DNA of 28,696 nucleotides from Bacteroidota bacterium (lineage in GTDB: Bacteria; Bacteroidota; Bacteroidia; Chitinophagales; Chitinophagaceae), in NCBI GenBank assembly GCA_023437225.1, contig JAEZGS010000029.1, positions 1 through 28,696 on the forward strand. The letters run 5' to 3'. Numbering within the stretch: the first letter of the stretch is position 1; every line of letters starts with the position of its first letter. The notes beneath the pieces are model-generated. The model ran no database searches and was not told the origin of the DNA. It saw only the letters and a list, made by a program, of their open reading frames with translations. Positions 8,383-14,885 of this stretch are shown in pieces. The translations under genes and the position numbers were made by a program.

Positions 8383-8388
8383 GCTCTT

Positions 8389-8417
8389 CAAAGATAGTTT
8401 TCAGCAGAGTCATGCAA
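8389..8417 (-). promoter_or_regulatory. Promoter of porZ-recO, very short leader
   Basis: On the minus strand TATCTTTG (8389-8396) is a perfect -7 box, with TTG (8415-8417) 18 nt upstream. Only 6 nt separate the box from the ATG at 8382, so the transcript would have a leader of one or two nucleotides or none. Confidence 0.6.
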
Positions 8418-8463
8418 AATAAGTTTCTTTGTGTCCTCATTTTGGTAATATAATCTGGTGAAT

Positions 8464-10803
8464 ATGTGGGGATCTCTCGCCCGTTTTGTTCTGCGTTTCA
8501 GGTGGCCCTTGTTAGTACTATTGTTGTCGATCACGGCATTTATGGCATACCATGCCATGAAGGTGCAGCTCAGTTATGAATTTGCGAAAGCAATTCCAAC
8601 CGACAACCAGAAAAACATCGACTACCAACAGTTTCGAAAGAAATTTGGAGAAGATGGAAACATGCTTGTGATTGGTGTGCAATCGGATAAATTTTTCGAC
8701 AATACTTTCTTCAATAATTATACAACGCTGGTCAATTCGCTTCGGGAAGTGGATTCTGTTGAAGATGGATTAAGCATTCCGCAGGCCATAGAACTCATCA
8801 AAGATAGTACTGGTGAAAAGCTTACTACCTCAAAAATATTTGATGGACATTTGAATGATCAGACTTCGCTGGATAGTGCAAGCGCTCGCTTCCTGAATCT
8901 TCCTTTTTATCGGGGCCTTTTGTATAATCCGGAGACGAATAGTTACCTGATGGCGTTGCGGATCAATAAGGAAGTGATGAACTCAAAGGCAAGAACGAAG
9001 GTGGTAAACGAGATCATCAGGCAGGGTGATGCGTTTGCCAGGGCTAATAGCACCGATATCTATTATAGTGGACTTCCACTGATCCGCACAAAAGTCGCTG
9101 ATAAGATCGCTGCTGAAATGCAATACTTTCTTATCGGTTCGATATTGTTATCGGCATTAATTCTGTTATTATTCTTCCGAAGTTTTGGAGCTACTGCATT
9201 GTCTCTTTCAGTGGTAGTTATCGGTGTGCTGTGGAGCCTGGGAACCATGCATCTTTTCGACTTCCGGATTACATTGTTGAATGCGTTGATCCCGCCTCTC
9301 GTAGTTGTGATCGGTATCCCCAATTGCATTTATTTTCTTAATAAATATCATACATCCTACAGGGAACATGGGGATAAGAACAGGGCGCTTGTTGAGATGA
9401 TCAGCAAGATGGGCATCGTTACATTGTTCTGCAACATCGCTGCTGCCATAGGCTTTGCGGTGTTTGCGCTTACAAGCAGTGCTATTTTAAAAGAGTTTGG
9501 AATCGTAGCTGGCATCAACATTATGGCATTGTTCATCATATCGGTGATATTGATCCCTGCAGTGTTAAGCTTACTACCTGCACCTAAAGCGCGACATACA
9601 CGTTATCTTGATAATAAGTGGCTGCTGAGTGTATTGGATCGCATAGAGATCTGGTCGCTTCATCATAAGAAAACGATTTACATCACTACTGCATTGGTGT
9701 TGGTTTTGTCGATCATTGGCATGACCAGGTTAAGATCTGAAGGCTTTATAGTAGATGATCTTCCAAAGAACGATCGCATCTACACAGATATGAAGTTCTT
9801 TGAAAAGAATTTTAAGGGTGTGATGCCATTGGAGATCATCATCGATACGAAACGCAAGAATGGCCTGCGTGTAAATCCGTTACAAACATTTGCAAGGATA
9901 GATTCATTGTCGCAATACGTTGTGAGTCGCAGCGATATGGCTCGTCCATTATCCATTGTGGAGGGAATGAAGTTCGCGCGACAGGCATATTATGATGGAG
10001 ATAGTACTAATTATGGTTTGCCCAACTCGTTCGACATCGCTTTTCTTGCGCAATATCTTGGACCGAAAGGAATGCAAACAGGTGCAGGAGGAAATTCTTT
10101 CTCGAAGCTTGTTGGAAGTTTCATGGATAGTGCGAGACAACAAACCCGCGTGAGCATTAATATGGCGGATGTGGGAAGCAGTAGATTGCAGGAGATACTG
10201 GATACGCTTTCCACAAAAACTACGGGACTATTTGACAGCACGAAGTATAAGGTTACATTAACCGGAAGTAGTGTTACTTTTCTTGAAGGCAGTGACTTCA
10301 TTATAAACGGATTGAAGGAGAGTATTTTCTGGGCATTCCTGTTGATCGCATTGTGCATGTTGTATCTGTTCCGTTCCGGAAAGATCCTGGTAAGTTCGTT
10401 GATACCGAACATTATTCCACTGATCATCACTGCTGGTGTAATGGGTTGGGTAGGCATACGCATCAAGCCATCGACGGTGCTTGTGTTTTCCGTGGCACTC
10501 GGGATTGCCATTGATATCACGATCCGTTTCCTGGTTAATTATAAGCAGGAATTAAAGCGCAGTGAGAAGCCCGCAACTGAAGTTGTAATTGATACCATAC
10601 ACAGCACCGGTATCAGCATCATCTATACTTCGCTGGTATTGATTGCAGGCTTTGTAATATTTTGTTTCAGCGAATTTGGCGGTACGCAGGCGCTGGGATG
10701 GTTGACTTCATTGACATTGGTACTTGCAACGATCACCAATCTTGTGTTCCTTCCGGTTGTGTTACTGGCAATGGTTAAAAAGAAAGAGATGCTGTCGAGC
10801 TAG
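8464..10803 (+). CDS. RND superfamily exporter, MMPL/SSD type
   Basis: A 779-residue inner-membrane transporter with the duplicated RND layout: one helix (about 10-30), a periplasmic loop, five helices (about 220-375), then one helix (about 405-425), a second loop and five more (about 625-770). Conserved features include the first-half run LLNALIPPLVVVIGIPNCIYFLNKY and its second-half counterpart VFSVALGIAIDITIRFLVNYK. Related proteins export lipids or hydrophobic molecules (MmpL, HpnN-like) by proton motive force. The substrate here is unknown and no membrane-fusion or outer-membrane partner is adjacent. ATG at 8464 is chosen; a GTG two codons earlier is possible. Its final codons form a perfect 11-bp hairpin. 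Confidence 0.9.
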   Translation: MWGSLARFVLRFRWPLLVLLLSITAFMAYHAMKVQLSYEFAKAIPTDNQKNIDYQQFRKKFGEDGNMLVIGVQSDKFFDNTFFNNYTTLVNSLREVDSVEDGLSIPQAIELIKDSTGEKLTTSKIFDGHLNDQTSLDSASARFLNLPFYRGLLYNPETNSYLMALRINKEVMNSKARTKVVNEIIRQGDAFARANSTDIYYSGLPLIRTKVADKIAAEMQYFLIGSILLSALILLLFFRSFGATALSLSVVVIGVLWSLGTMHLFDFRITLLNALIPPLVVVIGIPNCIYFLNKYHTSYREHGDKNRALVEMISKMGIVTLFCNIAAAIGFAVFALTSSAILKEFGIVAGINIMALFIISVILIPAVLSLLPAPKARHTRYLDNKWLLSVLDRIEIWSLHHKKTIYITTALVLVLSIIGMTRLRSEGFIVDDLPKNDRIYTDMKFFEKNFKGVMPLEIIIDTKRKNGLRVNPLQTFARIDSLSQYVVSRSDMARPLSIVEGMKFARQAYYDGDSTNYGLPNSFDIAFLAQYLGPKGMQTGAGGNSFSKLVGSFMDSARQQTRVSINMADVGSSRLQEILDTLSTKTTGLFDSTKYKVTLTGSSVTFLEGSDFIINGLKESIFWAFLLIALCMLYLFRSGKILVSSLIPNIIPLIITAGVMGWVGIRIKPSTVLVFSVALGIAIDITIRFLVNYKQELKRSEKPATEVVIDTIHSTGISIIYTSLVLIAGFVIFCFSEFGGTQALGWLTSLTLVLATITNLVFLPVVLLAMVKKKEMLSS

Positions 10804-10813
10804 ACAGCATCTC
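10775..10813 (-). terminator. Hairpin terminator overlapping exporter stop codon
   Basis: GAGATGCTGTC (10786-10796) and GACAGCATCTC (10803-10813) form a perfect 11-bp stem with a 6-nt loop that contains most of the exporter's TAG stop. On the minus strand it is followed by TTTCTTTTTAACC, giving an intrinsic terminator for the gatB-tlpA operon. The terminator is therefore encoded inside the last codons of the opposing gene. It may act on the plus strand as well, with a weaker U-rich tail. Confidence 0.7.
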
Positions 10814-10831
10814 CGTTAATCTGTTTATGTA

Positions 10832-10863
10832 TTTCTCTGTTTCTCCGTTCCTCCGTTTCTCTC
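10832..10863. repeat. Octamer array CGGAGAAA beside tlpA stop
   Basis: Four 8-nt units, read on the plus strand as TTTCTCTG, TTTCTCCG, TTCCTCCG and TTTCTCTC. On the tlpA strand they are GAGAGAAA, CGGAGGAA, CGGAGAAA and CAGAGAAA, starting 4 nt after the tlpA stop codon. The same unit type appears at 26-66 downstream of serS. Confidence 0.8.
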
Positions 10864-10867
10864 TTTA

Positions 10868-12058
10868 TCACTTGATCGCTTCTGCCAGAGCCGCTTCCAG
10901 AGCCGGTCCGCGAAGACCTTCGCCAATCACCTTACCATTAGGATCAATGAGTATATTGTATGGAATGCCATTGAACTGGAAAACCTGCACTGCTTTACTA
11001 TCCCAGAACGCCAGGTCACTTACATGATGCCAGTTGAGTTGGTCTTCTTTGATCGCATCCACCCATGGTCCTTTTTCTTTATCCAGTGATACGCCAAGGA
11101 TGGTAAAGTTCTTATCCTTGAACTGGTTGTATGCTTTCACTACGTTTGGATTTTCGATGCGGCAAGGTCTGCACCAACTCGCCCAAAAGTCTACGAGCAC
11201 ATACTTTCCGCGGAAAGAAGAAAGAGCAACGGGATTCCCATTCTGATCGGGCAATACGAATTCGGGAACAGTTTTACCCACCCAAAGGTTTCGGGATGAA
11301 GCGGACGATGCTTCTGCCATTTGCCTGCGCGTATCTACCTGTTTCTTCAGCGAAAGAAGGTTTTCATCTTGCGGATATTTTTGAACGAGCTTGTTGAGTA
11401 TCGATTCAAATTCGTTCGGTGCCAGTGAGCCGGATGCAGTTCCTAATACAAATGCGGCAACGGTTGCGTTGTCTGTATTTGAAAGGAAGTTGATGACATA
11501 GCGGTTGAGATTTTCTACCGCGAGGTTTTTGCGGTTTGTTGCTTCGAGCTGCAGGCTGTCGCTTGCATTGAGAAGTTTCAGACTGTCAAGACGATTGAAT
11601 GCAAGATTGGCATCAGCGCTTTGTTTCGAATACGAGAAAATAAAATCATGAACCTGTTCGCTTGCCTTTGATCCGGATACAGTGTAATACTTGTCTTTGT
11701 TCAACAGGTCGATCTCCACTTTCATTTCGCTCACATCGTTGATCAGTGGTATCACTGGTCCGTTCGCAACCATGATGTCATATATTCCCTGACCGCGTGT
11801 ACTGCCACGAAGAGTGAATTCATTGTTCTTCGCAGTGATGGTAGTGCTGTCGAGTTGTATCGGGTTGCCATCAGCGCCAAAGGGCACTTCAAAGAGGTAA
11901 AGCTTTATGGAATCTCCATCAAACGTGCCTTTGTATTGTTCAACTAGTTTGTCAATATTCTTCATTGATCCGCTCACTTCGATGGTAGCAGATTCTTTCT
12001 GGCTACATGAAACGGCAATAAGTAGAAAAAGAAAAATGTTAAGGATTCGAATGTTCAT
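10868..12058 (-). CDS. TlpA-like thiol-disulfide lipoprotein, DUF4369 type
   Basis: A 396-residue envelope lipoprotein: a short signal ends in the lipobox AVSC, with Cys18 the lipidated residue. Residues about 25-130 resemble the DUF4369 beta domain (GSTRGQGIYDIMV). A helical linker follows, and residues about 260-396 are a redoxin/TlpA domain with the active site WCRPC (Cys296 and Cys299) and a cis-Pro segment GIPYNIL. Such proteins reduce disulfides in the periplasm or on lipoproteins; the CRPC centre suggests a reductase, but the substrate is unknown. The ATG lies 1 nt after the gatB stop, so the genes are translationally coupled. A repeat array begins 4 nt after its own stop. Confidence 0.92.
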   Translation of the reverse strand: MNIRILNIFLFLLIAVSCSQKESATIEVSGSMKNIDKLVEQYKGTFDGDSIKLYLFEVPFGADGNPIQLDSTTITAKNNEFTLRGSTRGQGIYDIMVANGPVIPLINDVSEMKVEIDLLNKDKYYTVSGSKASEQVHDFIFSYSKQSADANLAFNRLDSLKLLNASDSLQLEATNRKNLAVENLNRYVINFLSNTDNATVAAFVLGTASGSLAPNEFESILNKLVQKYPQDENLLSLKKQVDTRRQMAEASSASSRNLWVGKTVPEFVLPDQNGNPVALSSFRGKYVLVDFWASWCRPCRIENPNVVKAYNQFKDKNFTILGVSLDKEKGPWVDAIKEDQLNWHHVSDLAFWDSKAVQVFQFNGIPYNILIDPNGKVIGEGLRGPALEAALAEAIK

Positions 12059-12059
12059 A

Positions 12060-13511
12060 TTAGTTAGAGGATAATTTTTTTAATAATAATTCATTGGTAA
12101 GCTTGGGATCGGCCTTTCCCTTACTGATCTTTTTCACTTCGCCCACAAATAAACCAATCAGACCTTTTTTACCTTTCCGGTACTCTGTGATCTTATCAGG
12201 CATTCGCTTCAAAGCCTCATCCACCCACGCTTCTATGGCATCGGCATCGGAACTTTGCACCAGGTTAAGTTGCTGCGCGATATCCATCGGATCTCTTGCC
12301 GGCTCTTTGATCAATGCCGGCAAAATGCGGGTGGAAGCTATGGAAAAAGAGAACGTATTGTTGTCAATAAGTTCGATCATCCGTGCAATGCTTTCAGCAC
12401 TTACTGAAAACTCTGTTATGTCGATGTTGTTTTCGTTTGTAAACGCTTTGATGGGACCGATCATCCAGTTTGCGGCAGCCTTATAATTAGAGGTGTGCTC
12501 TATGATCGCTTCAAAATATTCTGCCGATTCACGCTCGTCTGTGATCACACGTGCATCGTATTCCGGAAGATGTAGCGCCTGCATATACTTTTCTACTCTT
12601 TGCTCTGCCAGCATGGGTTGTTTTTCAGCGATGGCCGACAACATCTCATCTGATACGATGAAGGGCGAAAGATCAGGATCAGGAAAATATCGATAATCGT
12701 TTGCTTCTTCTTTTGTGCGCATTGAAAAGGTAGTTCCTGTGTTCGCATCGAAGCTTCTGGTCTCCTGGGTAATGCGACCATCGTTATCAAGTATTAATGC
12801 CAGTCGCTCAAACTCAATCTCAATAGCCCGTTTCACATTGCGGATAGAATTGAGGTTTTTCACTTCCACCTTCGTTCCCAGAGCTGTATCGCCGATGGGA
12901 CGGATAGAAATATTTGCATCGCAGCGCATACTTCCTTCTTCCATATTGCCATCGCAGATCTGCAGATAGCGAAGGCGTTTGCGCAACTCCGTAAGGTAAG
13001 CATATGCTTCTTCAGCATGATGAATTACCGGCTCAGTAACAATCTCTATTAAAGGCACACCCGCACGATTGAAGTCCACACAGGTATTTCCCGGATCGAG
13101 ATCGTGAATGCTTTTTCCCGCATCCTCTTCAAGGTGGATCCTGTTAAGTTCTATCTGCCTGTTTCCAAGTGAAGTCTTTACCTCAACGTAGCCGCCGACA
13201 CAAATAGGGGTGGCTAGTTGTGATACCTGGTAGCCTTTGGGAAGGTCGGGGTAGAAATAGTTTTTTCTTTCGAAGTAGTTGGTACGGGTGATTGAGCAAT
13301 TGCAGGCCAGACCCATTTTAATGGCGTACTCTACTGCCGTTTTGTTCAGCTTTGGCAGCGTCCCCGGGTGAGCCAGGGTGATCGGGCTGATGTGCGTATT
13401 CGGTTCTGCACCGAACGTCGTACGATCGCCCGAAAACAGCTTTGTGTTCGTAAGCAATTGAGCATGAACCTCAAGACCTACAACGAGCTGGTATTTTGAA
13501 TGAATGGACAT
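12060..13511 (-). CDS. gatB: Asp/Glu-tRNA(Asn/Gln) amidotransferase subunit B
   Basis: GatB activates mischarged Glu-tRNA-Gln or Asp-tRNA-Asn by phosphorylation so that GatA-derived ammonia can amidate it. The 483 residues contain the signature run LQICDGNMEEGSMRCDANIS, the N-terminal GLEVHAQLLTNTKLFS, metal-site and kinase segments, and the C-terminal YqeY-like tail domain (from about 330) ending GLFVGEVKKISKGKADPKLTNELL. No gatA or gatC is in the window, as often in Bacteroidota. The ATG at 13511 is 4 nt after a perfect -7 box, suggesting a leaderless mRNA. It forms an operon with the downstream tlpA-like gene. Confidence 0.97.
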   Translation of the reverse strand: MSIHSKYQLVVGLEVHAQLLTNTKLFSGDRTTFGAEPNTHISPITLAHPGTLPKLNKTAVEYAIKMGLACNCSITRTNYFERKNYFYPDLPKGYQVSQLATPICVGGYVEVKTSLGNRQIELNRIHLEEDAGKSIHDLDPGNTCVDFNRAGVPLIEIVTEPVIHHAEEAYAYLTELRKRLRYLQICDGNMEEGSMRCDANISIRPIGDTALGTKVEVKNLNSIRNVKRAIEIEFERLALILDNDGRITQETRSFDANTGTTFSMRTKEEANDYRYFPDPDLSPFIVSDEMLSAIAEKQPMLAEQRVEKYMQALHLPEYDARVITDERESAEYFEAIIEHTSNYKAAANWMIGPIKAFTNENNIDITEFSVSAESIARMIELIDNNTFSFSIASTRILPALIKEPARDPMDIAQQLNLVQSSDADAIEAWVDEALKRMPDKITEYRKGKKGLIGLFVGEVKKISKGKADPKLTNELLLKKLSSN

Positions 13512-13515
13512 AGCA

Positions 13516-13523
13516 CAAATGTA
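13516..13523 (-). promoter_or_regulatory. -7 box of gatB, possible leaderless transcript
   Basis: On the minus strand TACATTTG matches the consensus exactly and ends 4 nt before the ATG. No TTG is present at the expected -33 distance; that position falls at the edge of a heptamer repeat array (13536 onward). Confidence 0.5.
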
Positions 13524-13535
13524 TCATTCGAAAAT

Positions 13536-13636
13536 GAGAATTGTGAATTGGGAATTGAGAACGAATGAGTAACTGCTATTGTAAAATCCGCACAAAACCC
13601 GCATTGCCCGTTCTCAATTCTCATTTCTCATTTCTC
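13536..13636. repeat. Facing heptamer arrays forming a long inverted repeat
   Basis: The left arm (13536-13563) has GAGAATT/GGGAATT-type units and the right arm (13609-13636) has CTCATTT/CTCAATT-type units. The inner 12 bases are perfectly complementary (13552-13563 with 13609-13620). Over 28 bases I count four mismatches, with a 45-nt loop. It lies between divergent gatB and the PDZ gene, so it is not a gene-end terminator for either. It could influence both promoters. Confidence 0.8.
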
Positions 13637-13689
13637 AATTCTGTGTTTATTAACTTTTCCGAAACCTTTCGTATATGCCTTCCTTTCCC

Positions 13690-13697
13690 TATATTTG
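13690..13697 (+). promoter_or_regulatory. -7 box of the PDZ gene
   Basis: TATATTTG is an exact TAnnTTTG match. The -33 position reads TTTCG with 18 nt spacing, a partial match. The expected leader is about 43 nt. Confidence 0.5.
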
Positions 13698-13745
13698 ACC
13701 TACGAAACTAAACGTAGATCAATCAAACCTTAAAAATTGAGAGCG

Positions 13746-14765
13746 ATGAAAAGATTATTCATACCCGTACTCGCACTGGGGCTTGTTGCATTGATGCCTG
13801 TTGCATCCTTTGGCCAGGACAACAAGAACAAAGACAAAGACCAGGCAAAAGAAAAGAACAAGATTGAAGAATATGATGAGATCATCATCAAGCAAAAGAA
13901 ATCGGACGCTGACGCGAAGGTTACGGTGGAGATCAAAGACGGAAATGTGATCGTCAATGGAGAGCCGATCGAGCAATTTGATAACGATAATGTGTCGGTA
14001 AGAAAACGCAAAGCACGCGTGATGGCTTTGACTGCACCATCATCTCCATTTCGTGATAATGGAGGATGGCAGGAGTTTCGTCGTGAGCTTACGATCGATG
14101 AAAACCAGGCATTTCTCGGTGTCAGCACAGAAGAAAAAGACGGGCAGGTTGTAGTGAACATGGTAACCGAAAACAGCGCTGCTGCAAAAGCGGGCTTGCA
14201 AAAGGGCGATGTTATTACACGTGTTAATGATACTAAGATTGAAAAACCACAGGATCTTGTTGAAGCTATCGGAAAGTATAAGCCGGAGGAAAAAGTGACG
14301 GTTAGTTACAAGCGCGATGGTAAAGAGAGAAAAGCGACTGCTACTTTAGGAAAGAGGGAAAACAACATGATGTTCCGTTCACCACAGGGACGCTTCTATG
14401 GTCCGGATGTTCAGGTAATGCCAAGACTTGAAAATTTCGATTTCAATTTCGATATGGATGAACCACGCATCTACGGTATGGGCGGACGTCCACGTTTGGG
14501 CATTCGCGCACAGGATACTGAAGATGGAAAAGGGGTGAAGGTGCTTGATGTTGCGGATGAGTCAGCTGCTGATAAGGCAGGTATCAAAGAAGACGATGTG
14601 ATTCTTGAGTTTGATGGAAAGGCTGTGAACAGCGCAGATGAACTTATCTCAGCATCCCGCGAAGCGAAAGATAAGTCGAGCTATAACCTCAAGATCAACC
14701 GCGACGGTAAAACACAAAATGTTGAAGTAAAAATTCCAAAGAAGCTGAAGACAGCGAACCTTTAA
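13746..14765 (+). CDS. Periplasmic protein with two PDZ domains
   Basis: A 339-residue exported protein. A signal peptide (MKRLFIPVLALGLVALMPVASFG) is followed by a highly charged stretch (QDNKNKDKDQAKEKNKIEE). Residues about 115-200 form one PDZ domain (FLGVSTEE...AAKAGLQKGDVITRVND). A linker with aromatic and acidic repeats (ENFDFNFDMDEPRIYG) follows, and about 245-330 is a second PDZ (RLGIRAQD...ADKAGIKEDDVILEFDG). The arrangement resembles the tail of HtrA/DegP proteases, but there is no trypsin domain, so it is probably a binding or scaffold protein. An upstream in-frame TTG at 13737 is rejected because the ATG gives a clean signal peptide. A CGGAAAG heptamer array begins at the base after the stop codon. 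Confidence 0.85.
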   Translation: MKRLFIPVLALGLVALMPVASFGQDNKNKDKDQAKEKNKIEEYDEIIIKQKKSDADAKVTVEIKDGNVIVNGEPIEQFDNDNVSVRKRKARVMALTAPSSPFRDNGGWQEFRRELTIDENQAFLGVSTEEKDGQVVVNMVTENSAAAKAGLQKGDVITRVNDTKIEKPQDLVEAIGKYKPEEKVTVSYKRDGKERKATATLGKRENNMMFRSPQGRFYGPDVQVMPRLENFDFNFDMDEPRIYGMGGRPRLGIRAQDTEDGKGVKVLDVADESAADKAGIKEDDVILEFDGKAVNSADELISASREAKDKSSYNLKINRDGKTQNVEVKIPKKLKTANL

Positions 14766-14885
14766 CGGAAAGCGGGAAGCGGAAAGCGGAAAGCGGATTT
14801 TTGAAATGAGAAATGGAAAATGGGAAATGCAAAAGCGGCCATTCTTCATTTCTCATTTTATTTTCAATTCTCAATTCTCATTTCC
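14766..14885. repeat. Heptamer arrays between convergent PDZ gene and alaS
   Basis: Four CGGAAAG-type units start at the base after the PDZ stop codon (14766-14793). They pass into GAAATGA/GGAAATG-type units (14803-14829), a short spacer, and complementary pyrimidine units (14847-14885) that run into alaS. AAATGAGAAATG (14804-14815) pairs perfectly with 14847-14858 across a 31-nt loop. The hairpin could terminate both convergent genes. On the alaS strand the units GAATTGA supply its stop codon. Confidence 0.8.

Noticed and set aside
8383..8391. TTG start for porZ three codons upstream
   Set aside because: It overlaps the -7 box, and the ATG at 8382 gives a normal signal peptide.
8458..8463. 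GTG start for the exporter two codons before the ATG
   Set aside because: An ATG follows at once and the extra residues add nothing; the GTG cannot be fully excluded.
13737..13745. TTG start for the PDZ gene
   Set aside because: The ATG at 13746 gives a clean signal peptide starting MKRLF.
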